A DNA stretch of 64,000 nucleotides from Sordaria brevicollis (taxonomy: Eukaryota; Ascomycota; Sordariomycetes; Sordariales; Sordariaceae): contig JAUTDP010000014.1 in assembly GCA_033439795.1 (NCBI GenBank), forward strand, positions 1,302,001 through 1,366,000, read 5' to 3'. Below, one piece after another: positions 25,836-37,969 of this stretch (positions within the stretch are counted from its first letter, which is position 1; each line of letters opens with the position of its first letter). The notes below the pieces were generated by a model. That model worked only from the letters and a program-made list of their open reading frames with translations. It made no database searches and was not told the origin of the DNA. Position numbers and translations under genes: made by a program.

Positions 25836-27479
25836 TTCCCCTAATAAGTTTTCTAATACTTATCCTAATAATAAATTATTTAAAAATTTCTTCAATTTAT
25901 CCAATAGGAATTAATTAAATATTTTCTACGAAGAAAGTAATTATACTAAAAAAGTACTACCTTTCTTACTTACAATAAGAAAATATTACTTTATTAATAG
26001 AAAATCCAATTTATTACTCGGACGGTCGGTCGACTAATTCTTTTTAATAATAAAAATTCGATCTCTTATATCGAAGTCCGGCTTATAATATTTTTTATTT
26101 ATTTAAATAATCTATTTTTATTATATTACTTCGATATACTTCTTAACGTAATCTATATATTTTTAAATTTTCTTAACGGTATTTCGAATATTTTATCGGT
26201 TTAAACGTTCTATAGAAGGTATACTTTTTAAATTAATTATTACTTTCTAATCCGAAAAAGTAAATATTAAGAATCCGAATAAAATTTTATAAAGTTAGAG
26301 GCCCGTATTATCCTATAATAAACTATTCTATACGTAATTTAAGGCCGGGATTATTTCCAACCAATTATTTTAATTATAATTAATATATAATTATAATTTC
26401 TAATTAATCTATTCGTAGAGGTTTTCGATTTAGCCTAAAATCTATAAGTATCTAACTAAGGCCAACGATTACTTAATCCCGATTAAAGAAATTAATTCCT
26501 ATAAAAAGTCTAATTTAAATTATAATCCCCTATTACTAATAAATTCCTTAAGTAGATTAAAAATACGGAATAGCCCTTTATAATACAATTTATAAACTTC
26601 TTTGCCCGTAATTATCAATTTATAAGGAAATAGCCAAATAGTCTTTAATAAGGGATTAATTATATTTATTAAATTATTATAACTATATTTATTTATAAAT
26701 ATCTTTTTAAAGTCTATTACTAAACGGTTCTAAATCCTTTTAAATATTTCAATACTTTAGAACATCCCCAGTATTTTACTTCGAAAGTATTTTAAAGTAT
26801 AATAAACCGTATAATTAACTATATAACAATCTACGTCTCCTATTAAACCGGGCTATTAATATCGAATTATTATTAATTTCTATATTTTATTCCTTCCGGG
26901 GTAGGCTATTATTAATATATTATAATAATCCTAAATTATTCGGATTTTTAATATTCCTTCCAAGACTACGAAGCGGCCGCGAAATAGTAATAATTATTCT
27001 TATAATATCGTAAAATCTAATTCTCTTCGCTAAACCTTTTCTTAATATTCTTTTAATAAAGTATTTATTTTATTAACTTCTAATAATTAATAAATAAATT
27101 CGTAACCGATCGTTATTTTAAGGATATCTACTACGTTTAATATATAAACACGAACCGTATCCTCTCCCTCCCCCGTAGGTTTAAAAAAGCGTATAATTTA
27201 TTATAATTCCTTCCTTTCCTTCTAATCTTTAATATCTTTAAACTTCCGAAATAAAGTATTAGCCGCGGCGTTATCCTTACTAAGTCGGTAAGTAATTAAG
27301 AAATTGTACTACAATAATAATTATACCTATATTATTTATTTCGCATTTAATAAGCGTTTAATATTAAAATATTTTAACGCCTTATAATTTATAATAATTA
27401 TAAAAGGTTCGATCTATTAAAGCCCAATAAATTCCGAACGTTAATATATTAACGTTCTTATTACTATTAATATTTCTTT

Positions 27480-27660
27480 ATTATATATCGGGTAATTATA
27501 TTCTATTCCTTATATTATTTTTAAAAAATAAGCGATAAAATGCTATTTATCTTCGTATTTTTAAAATAAAACGCTAGCTAATACCCCGTTTAACGTATCC
27601 GTCTCTAATTTTATTTCCTTTTCGAAATCGAAATAAACGAATATTAATACATCGATTAAA
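27480..27660 (-). pseudogene. decayed RNase H domain (Gypsy)
   Basis: The minus strand encodes FDFEKEIKLETDTLNGVLAS, followed after a RIP stop by KYEDK and HFIAYFLKN, matching the catalytic E-T-D-x-S-x-x-A/G region of Ty3/Gypsy RNase H. Several stops interrupt it. Confidence 0.8.
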
Positions 27661-27999
27661 TATTATTTTAAAATATTAAACGCTATTTAATACTCCTTTA
27701 TTTAATTGAATACTTCCCCTTTTTTTATTAACGTTATTAACGGTTTCGAAATCCTTTTATATTCCTTTATAAATTTGCAATAGAAATTATAAAAACCTAA
27801 GAACGATTATACGCCCTTAACTATTAATAACTCTTTTTATTTTTTAATTACTTAAATCTTCGCCAGGTCTACCGAAATTTTATTAATACCGATAATAAAC
27901 CCTAAAAATTTCATTTTAATAACGTAGAATTCGCACTTATTTAAATTAACTTATAGCCCGGCCTAACGGAATTTCTCTAGTATTTTCTTAACGTAAATC

Positions 28000-28400
28000 T
28001 TATATTCCTCTTCGTTATTAAAGTAAATTAAAATATTATCGATATAAATATTATAAAAATCGTCTAAATATCCTATTAGAACGTTATTAATATACTTTTA
28101 AAACGTTAATAATCTATTAATTAATCCGAAAGGTAATACTTTATATTTATAAACCCTATACCGAATATAGAAAGTCGTAAATTCTTTATCGTTTAAATAT
28201 ATACGGATATAATAGAAAGCTTACCGGATATCGATTTTAGTAAAAATTTTCGCTCTAATTATTCGGGCTAACGTTTCTTCGATAAAAGGTAATGGGTAGC
28301 GGTCTTTCCGGGTAATTTTATTTAATTTCCAATAATTTACGTAAAAGCGGAATTTTCTATTAACTTTAAATACAAAGAGAATAGGGGCAACCTATAGCGT
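28000..28400 (-). pseudogene. decayed reverse transcriptase domain (Gypsy)
   Basis: The minus strand gives APILFVFK at ~28,390, [20 protein letters not shown] at ~28,310-28,340, FTKIDIR at ~28,230 and YIDNILIYFNNEEE at ~28,010-28,050. These are RT blocks in the order and spacing of Ty3/Gypsy elements. The second catalytic Asp of YxDD reads Asn, a G-to-A change expected from RIP. Confidence 0.9.
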
Positions 28401-31400
28401 AGAACTATTCTTAATAAAACCTTTATCCAAATTCTCTATAATATATAATTAATATATTTTTAATTCGTCCGTATTTATTTTATATAATAAATTATAATTT
28501 AAATTTTTAAAATTAATTCCCTTTTATAATCGAATACGGTAATTACTATTCCCTAATTCTAATAACGTATTTGACCGTCGTTTATTAAAGATATTTTTAT
28601 AATTATAATAATAAATAGAAATCCGTTATAAAATCTATTCCTATTCCTCTAGATTTAAACCGTTAAAATACTTTTAATCCCTATATTCTTCGATAAAGCG
28701 ATCGATTTCGTATAAATTCGTTACTCCTAAGTATTCTTTCTTTATTATCTATATAAAGGCTATAAAATTAATAATAATTATATTAGGCATTCGCTCTTTA
28801 TACTACGCGGCTCCCCTTTTCTATTTAAAATAACCTTAATCGTCTTTTTTTATACTATTATTAAAATCTTCTCCTTATAATTATTCTTTAAAATATTTTA
28901 AATCCTCTTTAAAATCTCTCTTTTATTCCTTTAATACTTTTATTAACACTTTCTTTAACTCTATTAATAGCGGTAGAAACTCATTTTATAAAACCTACTC
29001 TATAGAATTTTATATTTTCTTAATAGGGTCGGTTATTTTTTTATCGGTTATAATTCTCTAAAGAATATTAATTATTAAGCGCATTATTTATTTAATCGAA
29101 GGTAAAGGTTATAAAATATTTTCGAACTTTCGAATTCAACAATATACTACAGCCTTATTATACTTTCGTTTATCCTCTCTTTTTATAAACTATTTTCTAC
29201 AAATAACGTCCTCCTAATATTTTAAATCGATAAATTAACCTTCCTTATCCTCGATATAAATATTCCTTATTTAATTAAGGTTTATCGGCTAATCGTCGCT
29301 AAATAATAACCTTCTACATAAATAATCGATTATTATATTATAATATTCGAATTAAATACGGCCGATTATTATATCGTAATAAATATTAATAATAATTAAC
29401 TATTTATTACGGGCAATACAATTTTATATTATAACGTTCGTTTTAAATATAGTAATAATCTTTTTATTATTTTCCTCCGTAAAGGGTCCTCTTATATTAA
29501 TAGGGTCGAAGTCGTTTTTTATTTCGAATTTTAAGAGGCGTTGTAGGCAATTTACAATCTTTTAATTAATTAAAATATACGTAATTATTCCTAAATTTAT
29601 AATAATTTCTTTAATAATAATAGTAATTCTATTACTACCTATAAAGGCGGATATAATAAAGGGGTCTCCTCCCAAATAATTATATAGGAAATCTTTCTTT
29701 ACGCTATTAAGTATTTTTCCTTATTTTTACTATATAAACCTCCCTAAATAGGAATTTATCTTATTTAGGGTATTTAATTTTTTAATTCATCCTTCTCCTT
29801 ACCCTTATCCTCCTTTCTATCCTTAATTTTATAATAGGCGTATATAAATTAAAAACGGGTATAGTAATCGGTCGCGGTTATAGGGCATTTATTCGAATTA
29901 GGCTTTTTAGGATAATTTTTAGCGCGATATTTTTATTCCTTATAAATAAAGTATATTCCTTTATAGAATATATTATCAATTTCTTCTTTAATTAAATTTC
30001 GGCTATTATTATTAGTATTAGAATTACTTCTAATCGAAAAGGAGCCTCTTCCTCCGCCAGTATTATTATTATTATTTCTATTATTATTTCCACGATTACA
30101 ATTATTTAAATTAAAAAATAAAGTAGTAATAGTCCGCTTAACTACCTTTTATATATAAATAATTTATTTAATAATTTTTATATATTTATCGAAATCGACC
30201 GTATTTAAAGTAGCGTATAGGGTTATATTAATTTAGAGGTCCGTAAATAAACGATAGTAAAAAACTTCTTTCTAATTAGATTAGAGGATTTAACACTCGC
30301 TAACGAAATAAATAAATTTATTCTTAAAAATATAAAAATTATTTTAATATATATAAAGCTTCTCGAATTCCTTAATCGTTTAACGAATTACATTGGGGTT
30401 ATTATATTAATATTTTAAATAAGTTATTAAAGCTTTAAAAAAATAGATTTAATTTGGGTAGGTATTACGTAAATAAGGTTGAAGATCCTTAGCAATATAA
30501 CCGGCTAAACGGTTCTCAATATAAGCTTATTTAATTTCGTTATCGGTAAAATAATTAAAATTAACTTTTAATTTATTAAATATAATACGGTACTAAATTT
30601 TAAAGGTAATAATATTTTTATTCTTATCGGTATAAAAAATAAGGGGGTTTAAAATTTTGGAAAATTTTCCATTAATAGTAAAAATAGAAACGCTTCCTAA
30701 GGTCGCGCTATAACGCGTCGAATTACGAATAATATTAGCGATTATTTAATTTAAAATTTAAATTTTTTTATCCTTAATTATAATAATAATTATCAAATCT
30801 TCTATCATTTCCTTATTAAAACCAATAAATTTCTTACTTTATTAATAATTATCGTTATTATAATCGGACTTAAAATCGGAAATATCGAAATTAGAAATAA
30901 TACCCTAAATAATAAGGGCGCGATATTTAATTTAATTAACTTTATAAGCTACTACGTCGATACCCTTAAAATAATATTAAGTACCTTCGTCGTTATTTTC
31001 GATAATAGTTTAAAAACGCGCTTTCTTTTTCTATTTTTTAAGCTTATAATATATACCCTTAAAATATTAAATCCAATTATTCAAATTTATTATAGTCTTA
31101 CTAAAATAGTAAACGATAATATAAAACTCCTTAAATTACTTCTTATAAACGAATATAACGACGACGTAGGCTTTCATCTCTTTAAATATAACGTCGGAAT
31201 TCTTTTCAACCTTAGCGATAAAATCCTTAATTCCTATTAAATTTCTATATCCCTCGGACTACGGGTTTTCGTATTAAAATAAGGGGTCGAACGGAAAGTA
31301 AGGTCCTTTTTTACTAAAGGTATAACGAATAGTAATATCCTTAATTTTATTTTCTAAATCCTCTTCGATATATTCTTTCGTATTAAAAAAGTATTAAATT

Positions 31401-31805
31401 TCAATTTCGGGAATTATATAGGCGTTATAATATTCGAAGGTAGCGGCGTTGGGGTTATTAATTTCTTTAACGGTACTTTAAACCTTTTAGGCTATAAAGA
31501 TACAATAATTATCGATAAATTTACGACTTAAATAGGTCTTCGCAATAAGGGTCTCTTTCTAATTCAATTTAGCCAATTCGAAATCGATTTTATTAACGGC
31601 TTACGCCTTCAATTTAACCGCTTCCTCCTAATTGCGCGTTATTATTTATTTAATATTTTAATTATCTCGTATAGGTTATAATCGTATAATTATTTAAATA
31701 GGGGGCGGGGGACTATTATATCGCGCGTAATTAATCGTAATCTCTTTTATTTCGAAGTAGGATATTTTATATCGTCCCCGATAAATATTAGTTTAATTTT
31801 ACAAT

Positions 31806-32088
31806 TATTACGGCAAAAAGGAAGGGCTTATAATAAAATAATAATAATCTTTAATTGATAGAAAATCGTAAGATAGAGAAAAAAGGAAAATTAATCGTAT
31901 AAAAATAGAAGCGTGGGCGGAAAGATATAGGCCCTGCGTTCTATGGAGTGAATGGGTTGTGCAGGTGAATGGCTGTGTAGCGTTCGCTGGTATGAATAAG
32001 TGACCTGCAATAGCAAATCCCTAGTTCCTTGAGCAACCTGGTGATATGTAACAAGTCAGGTGACCAGCGGGTGAGCCGTGCCGTTACA
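31806..32088 (-). repeat. Gypsy LTR, right copy (5' LTR), 283 bp
   Basis: It is identical in length to the left LTR. The inner half (31,806-~31,915) carries both C-to-T and G-to-A changes. The outer half is much less mutated and, where it differs from the left copy, mostly has T for C while keeping G. It ends at ACA, followed by AGGCT. Confidence 0.95.
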
Positions 32089-32093
32089 AGGCT

Positions 32094-33005
32094 AATACCT
32101 AATATATTAAGAAGATAAAGGAGGGGTATAACTATTTTCGAAACGCTTAATAATAATAAGAAGCTTAATTTTAATTAAAAGAGGGGGGGGGAATATTAGT
32201 AAATTGATAAAGCTTTTTAAAAATACTATATAGTATTATTACGAGATTTTTTTAATGGCGTAAATATTTGTAATAATAACCAACGGTTATAAATATTTTA
32301 TTAATTAACCGATTAGTACTCTATACGATTTATACGATTTTTTCGATTTATACGGTTTTTTTTATTTTTTTCGAATATTATATAAATATATATAAAAACT
32401 AGTACTCAAACTAGCACTCATAAATTTTTCGATTTATACGGTTTTTTCATTTTTTTCGAATATTATATAAATATATAAAAAAATATTAAATATAGCCAAT
32501 TAATACTATAGTTATATAGATTCAGTACTTTACTAGAGTATTCAAAAGTAGTAGTAAGTATAATTACAGAAACGTTTTTCATTAATATATTTTATTTTCT
32601 ATTAAATATATTTAATTAACGTTTTTCTATAAATATTGTATAATATTATAAACCTTTTCAATTTTTATACTAATCGATTACCCGCATTCGATATATTCTA
32701 TATACGAAATTTCAAGTATTTTACTATATAAATACGGTTATTATATTAAAAAAATAATAAATGCATATATTATTTATAATACTATTTTCTACTTTATAAT
32801 TAATACTATTACCCTACCTACTTACCTCGAAGTAGGCATAGATTAATAATAAAGAAGATAAAATTAAGAAGCTTAAGAAAAAAAATCTAGGAATTTATAT
32901 TAATTCTTTAAAACAATAGTCGTAATATGCTACATAGTATTGTACAGTCAATTAATACTATAACACTATACATTTATACATTACAACTTTTACGATTTCA
33001 CGAAG
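32094..33005. repeat. RIP-mutated DNA right of the Gypsy insertion
   Basis: AT-rich and gene-free; the likely right part of the tract interrupted by the Gypsy element. It includes a tandem direct repeat (32,333-32,487) and C/T-rich short runs. Composition normalises at about 33,000. Confidence 0.8.
32333..32487. repeat. direct repeat, two ~60-bp copies ~90 bp apart
   Basis: A block made of TTTTTCGATTTATACGG, a T-run, and CGAATATTATATAAATATATA occurs at ~32,340-32,395 and ~32,427-32,482. The spacer contains a short internal ACTAGTACTCA/CTAGCACTCA duplication. No function assigned. Confidence 0.75.
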
Positions 33006-33089
33006 TTACAATAACGCGGCCGTATACCCTACTAAACTAATTTAGCGGTAGCGGTACGTACTGGTACGTGTTCAATTCTAGTACGTGTG

Positions 33090-33162
33090 TATACACTGCC
33101 TAATGGGGCAAAGACTGGGAGATTACGGGACTTAGGGATTATACTACTCTAGGCAGTGTATA
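33090..33162. repeat. perfect 12-bp inverted repeat at the euchromatin edge
   Basis: TATACACTGCCT at 33,090-33,101 is the exact reverse complement of AGGCAGTGTATA at 33,151-33,162, with a 49-bp spacer. The neighbouring bases show partial complementarity. It may be a small hairpin or the relic of a short inverted-repeat element; no flanking duplication is clear. Confidence 0.8.
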
Positions 33163-34310
33163 GTGTGGCTCGCTGGCCTTGCACCGCCTAGATGCCAAGT
33201 TTTATAAGCGCGTTATACGACACCTCCTACTCTTCTTGCCCACCGCCAGAGTGCAACGAAGAGAAAGCCCAAAGGAGGACTCCTCTCTCCAGTTCATTTC
33301 ACGGCGTCGCGGCACGAGAAGGTGGGGCAACTGCGCTTCCACCCTTCCATGGCCAACCCCGTTTGGAACCCCGTTCTTCGCCAAATAGTCGCGGTCAACG
33401 ACGACTCAGATTCATACATAGTGAGACTTTTCTTCGGAATTTATGCGGCGGTGGTCGGTGTTGAGTGTTGCTGACCGGCCCGGCTATGGAATCGGTTGAT
33501 GGAATCCGCCCAGCCAAGGGTTTATTCTTTTCAGTGGAAGGAGTAAGGACTCCCGGCACATGCCTCAACCGGCCAACTCTACACTCATGTCTTTTATTCC
33601 AAATGGAATGGTTACACTTGAAACAACATCCAACGCCTGAATACCATTTGATACAAACGGCACCCTATTCCAAAAAGACCACAGTGGCATCCGGGAGGCT
33701 CGGCCCCTCGCTGTCAGCTCCGAGAGAGGCTTGACGACGGCACGACGCCTTGTTTCTTTGTCCTCCCTGTAAAACCTTTTGTTAGAAAGCACCGAGAGCA
33801 CATCAATGCACGTGCGAGCCAAGAAACATGGAAGCCTTCGTCGATCGTGCTGATTCTTGCAAGAGATCGCAGGTGGAAAAGGTGGGAAGAAGTGGGGGGG
33901 AAAGGGCCATAGGGATTCCGAGCAATTGCCTATCTGGGCCATTAACGGCACACTGAATTAATGAGCCCTCCCCTCCTTGCGATGCACCCGATGCACCTCA
34001 TCATTTTATCTCGTCTTTTACCAGTTTGACCTTTTTATAGTCAGCAAGTTTTGTTAGCTTTTAGAGATGTCTATCATCTCTCCGCTCTCGGTACGTACGG
34101 TTATTATTCCCTTATCACTAACAAGACAGCTCTCCACTATAACATTGTGGACATCAGGAAGAAGACGTTTTGCAAAGGGAACAAGGCAGCACACCATCAT
34201 TCAATCAACCATCCATCGCAGAAACTTTGAACATCCCCTGTTACTCTTTTTGTGGTGTTTTCTTCCTCGGGCTTTACCCAAAACCCGGGCCCCGAATGCC
34301 GCGCTGTGTG

Positions 34311-34318
34311 TATAAAAG
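34311..34318 (+). promoter_or_regulatory. TATA box of an unassigned transcript
   Basis: TATAAAAG lies 84 bp upstream of an ATG (34,395), which is followed 22 bp later by a good fungal donor (GTAAGAG), a CTGAC branch-like site and a CACAG acceptor at 34,489. The combination suggests a transcribed unit although the encoded frame is very short. Confidence 0.35.
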
Positions 34319-34757
34319 ATAAAAGCCCACCGTGGCCCATTCCTTCTTCGGAACCATTCCTCTTTCTGAACCGCCGCCAGGGCGACGAATAGCAATGGAG
34401 CTGCCTGCCCAATCAGGTAAGAGTTCTCTTCATCCGCAAAATTGAAGTGTTGCACCGGCTCGTTAGCCTGACGGGCTTGGCTTCACAGCTTTCAATATGC
34501 TCGGCCTTCTGGAACATGAAAACTGAAATGGAAAGATGTGCATTTGCGAAACACACATTACAGATTCGCGAGCTTGTTGCAAAAGAACATAAGAAAAGAC
34601 CGAGGCGCGGGCTCGCGCTTCTTGAAAAGATTCTCGCACTGCTTTTGATGAAGGGCCGACTAAGAGATCTAATCCATCGTGGGGAAAGACTTTCCACACT
34701 CACTCTATAAGTAACCAACCAACGAAGGAGAAAAATAGGGGCAATCTCGGCGACCAT

Positions 34758-34778
34758 GGGGGGGGGGGGGGGGGGGGG
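34758..34778. repeat. G21 homopolymer
   Basis: Twenty-one consecutive G, able to form a G-quadruplex on the plus strand. It lies in gene-poor unique DNA. Confidence 0.95.
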
Positions 34779-37170
34779 ACTAAATGGCATCTTGAAATCT
34801 TCAGCTTCATAGTGGACAGACGACGACTGAACTGACCGTTGTGGGATCTCATTCTGATCTCTCTTCCAATCTTGTGATCCAATGCCACAAAGCACCATCC
34901 GCCGCCTCATTATGACTTGCAGCGCCACCAGGCCAGGTGCCCTGGTCTACGCAGTTCTCGAGCAATGAAGCGCCAGAGAGAGGACAAATGGAAATGCAGC
35001 CAGCCAGCCTTAACCGCGATTTATACAATCTGACACAGATATTTTTTCATTAAAATCGTCTTCATGGCTTGATCACACCGACACCGCAAGCGCGCCTATG
35101 CGTCCCTTTGACTATATCCCGGTTCGTCGACGAGAATTCAGCCTATGAATACAGAGGAACACAACCGGGACAGAAAAGAAAGCCAGGCGGTCATGATGAA
35201 AACCGATGCCCGACTGACCACCGGCCTGTCAAACCCGGCAAACCCAGCGACCCCTATTTCACAGCCTCAATGGAGCCTCCCACCTCTTCGAGAGAAAGAT
35301 AAGGATGGCAAAGGGTCCCACTCCACAATAAAACCTCTCCGTGACCGTTTTCCACAAGTCAGCCCGTTCACGACACCAAGGTTCTCTATTTCCAGCTCAA
35401 GGCAGCCTCCCATGTCCGAAATCCGATGTCTCTTTCTCACATTCTCAATTGAAGGATTGTCTGAATATTTGCGGCTCAGTCCGGTCCGGGGTTCGCCCAC
35501 TGGTGCTGCCAGCCCAGTGCGGCGCTTTCAGACCCGGAGCACGCCGTTACCGTCTATCACCATAGCGACTAGCGAGGGCAGGGCATGGCATGGCACAGGG
35601 CATAGGAAAGCTATCCCGTGACATTGAGAACTCCGACCGCTTCTTGTGTTGAAATATGTAGTGACCCTTTCCGATAAACAGTTCTTCTTCTTCTCGTAAC
35701 CCCAGTTGGGTCTTCTGAAGTCTGAAGTCTGGTTTCCTGGGTTCGTTGGATCCCGATATGGGCAGTGTTAGTGTTACTGAATGGTGTTCGTGTAACACGC
35801 CAATTTTACCTGTGACGGTGTTTCACTGACATTGCTGGTTTAGCATCGTCATCCAAAACCAGCACAGATTTCTTTGGGCTTCGTTTCTGTTTCTCGGGCA
35901 CACCTTCAAACATCCAAGTCTCTTTCGTAATACATGATGGGCTGAGTATCAGGTATACAAGCCAAAGCGAAAAGGGAAAAGTAGTAGAGACGAACACCGT
36001 GTGACTCTTAAAAAGATGCCCCGAAATGGATGTTCGCCTGACGAACATACGGACCTTACACACCTCGGACTTTAACAACAGGGCTGTGATGAATCATCAT
36101 GAGTCTTCATAACGCTCTGGGAAAAGGCAATATGCGTTGTCGCAAAGAAAAAGCAAGATAGTTTACCAGTAGCGGTAACATGACACAAATCGCACAAACA
36201 ACATAGAAAACACCCGTTGAGCCTTCTCACCTCAGTTCGTTATACAGGTTTTACGGAGCACACGGCATATACCAAAAGCTCAAGCTCCGGGTAAACACGT
36301 ACTGCGTAGGGCAGGTTTCATATATTTACCTTTAAAACTTCCGGGGAGGAAACAAGACACATAAACAAGACAACACAACATTCCACGATGAACTTACACA
36401 TTAAGGTACCCAACTCTGTGTAACTAGGTATGTGTGTGCGCCGCCGGTTCTCCCGATTCCCGAAGGCTTGATGGATGGATAATACCGCTGAAGGGACCCT
36501 TTTGTTTCTCGTGAATGATGACAATTCTCGGAACCGTTCGTTCGTTGGGTCAGCATTGCATTGACTTTTCGGTATCGTTGGTCCAGATATGTCAGCATAG
36601 GTAACCTTGAATATGTTGTGAACAAACTTTCCCGCAGCCGCTGACAAAGAAAACCCGAACCTTCGATCGAACCCTCAACCCAGACTCTTTGGAAGCAAAG
36701 AAAGAAACACCCTTTTTCTTTCATTGTTCCCGTAATTCCAAAGAACCTTTCCATTCAGGCGGCTCATCTCGTCCCCTTTTTGACTACTGTAGAACTTCGC
36801 AAAACAGGGGTCACCCTAGCCCGAAGCCGGAGTTGGGAAAGCGGTACCTGAGAGGAAAGGCCAAAGCGTCCGCGAGCGATGAAAGGCAAAAGATGTCTTT
36901 CGCCAAGAAGGGAGGCTTTAGCGACCGTGTGTTAAAATTACACATACTGGATGCATAGTAAACACTAACAATTTCGCGATGAATCTTGGATCAGATAAAA
37001 CAGGCGAGGATCTCAGCAAAGAAGAGTGTGAACGGTGCCTAGGTGTGAACGTGGGGGAAATGAGCTTCTGAGGCTGTGAAATACTTGGCTTTGACTTGGC
37101 CCTTTTGAAGCTTTTATTCTATGATGGAACCAAAGAAGACCGAGGTAAACTGAGAAGGGAAAGGTGAAAA

Positions 37171-37175
37171 AGACC
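37171..37175. other. target-site duplication AGACC, left copy (Copia)
   Basis: AGACC lies immediately before the left LTR and is repeated at 42,729-42,733 immediately after the right LTR. Confidence 0.9.
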
Positions 37176-37369
37176 TGTCAGATTGTATGGGGGAATTGAT
37201 TGATTCTGTGTATCTGTGTGTAACTGTGGAGAACAGGATTCTGGAGTTCTAATCGGGAGAGCTAAGGGTATCCCTTATTTACTAAAACCTTCTAGGTAGT
37301 TAGCAATGCTAACCAACTATATACTAATCTATATTATTTTGGCCTAGAATATTACCCTAGAATCTAATA
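37176..37369 (-). repeat. Copia LTR, left copy (3' LTR of a minus-strand element), 194 bp
   Basis: It starts TGTCAGA and ends TCTAATA, where the right copy has TCTGACA. The terminal 7-bp inverted repeat is therefore broken in this copy by two RIP-type transitions. The outer ~75 bp looks unmutated; the inner part is RIP-mutated. A C-rich stretch just inside (polypurine on the minus strand) sets the orientation. Confidence 0.95.
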
Positions 37370-37385
37370 CACCCCCTCACTCGAA
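37370..37385 (-). other. polypurine tract of the Copia element
   Basis: On the minus strand GAGTGAGGGGGTG directly abuts the left LTR, as expected for the plus-strand primer site. Confidence 0.7.
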
Positions 37386-37969
37386 GACTATTTCGATTAC
37401 CCTTTTAGGGTCGAGAGTAAAGTTATTTATATATTTCCTATTCCCTTTAATTAATCTACCGTTACTTCTCCTATTATAATATTTAAATACTTATTTAAAT
37501 CCTTTATTTTTAGAGTCTTTTTATTATTACCTATTATAACCGGGCGTAGTAGCTTTATAAATATCCTTAATAATTCCCTAAACCTCTTATATTTTAATAC
37601 TCTAAATACCTTCGTTAATTTATCTATAAGTATCTCCTTTATTTTTAAATAATTAATTTTAAGGGTCTCCTTTTTAATAATCTCCTTTCGAAATTAATAT
37701 CGATAAATATCGATATATTTTATTTTAGTAATAAAAGTAGGAGTTTCCTTAATAAGTATTTTAATAATTTATTAATTATTATACTTTATAGTAGGGATAG
37801 GGTCGTTAAATAATTTTATACTTAAAGTTTTAATAAATCGGTTAATAAATAGTATTTCTTTAATAACCTTTTTAATAATATAAAATTCTATTTCTATTAT
37901 TAATATCGCAATAGCGGTCTATTTAGTAATACCCTAATAAATAAATCTATTATATAATTTAATTATAAA

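Larger units (their letters stand above)
25196..32088 (-). mobile_element. complete RIP-inactivated Ty3/Gypsy chromovirus (6.9 kb)
   Basis: Two 283-bp direct LTRs flank 6.3 kb of AT-rich DNA and are bounded by AGGCT duplications. Coding order on the minus strand is gag, RT, RNase H, integrase, chromodomain. Decayed motifs can be read through RIP stops: an RT segment with a [23 protein letters not shown] stretch (~28,220-28,395), a YIDNILIY motif standing for YxDD (~28,035), RNase H with FEKEIKLETDTLNGVL (~27,600-27,643), and a chromodomain-like integrase end (25,645-25,830). A G-rich polypurine tract abuts the left LTR, confirming orientation. Stops and missing key residues make it inactive. 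Ty3/Gypsy elements with an integrase chromodomain are known to target heterochromatin; that fits insertion into an older RIP tract. Confidence 0.95.
33006..37175. other. 4.2-kb unique, normal-GC island without a convincing gene
   Basis: This stretch lies between two RIP-mutated blocks but is itself unmutated, so it is single-copy. Open frames reach 171 codons (34,413-34,928, minus) but lack ATG-led, family-like or codon-biased character. A TATA-like TATAAAAG (34,311), an ATG at 34,395 and strong intron-like signals (GTAAGAG at 34,417, CTGAC, CACAG ending 34,489) suggest a transcript, though the spliced frame is only about 19 codons. A G21 run and a 12-bp inverted repeat are listed separately. 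Confidence 0.5.

Noticed and set aside
34413..34928. 171-codon minus-strand frame in the gene-poor island
   Set aside because: Its content shifts from basic to Pro-run (from the G21 homopolymer) and has no fungal codon bias or family likeness.
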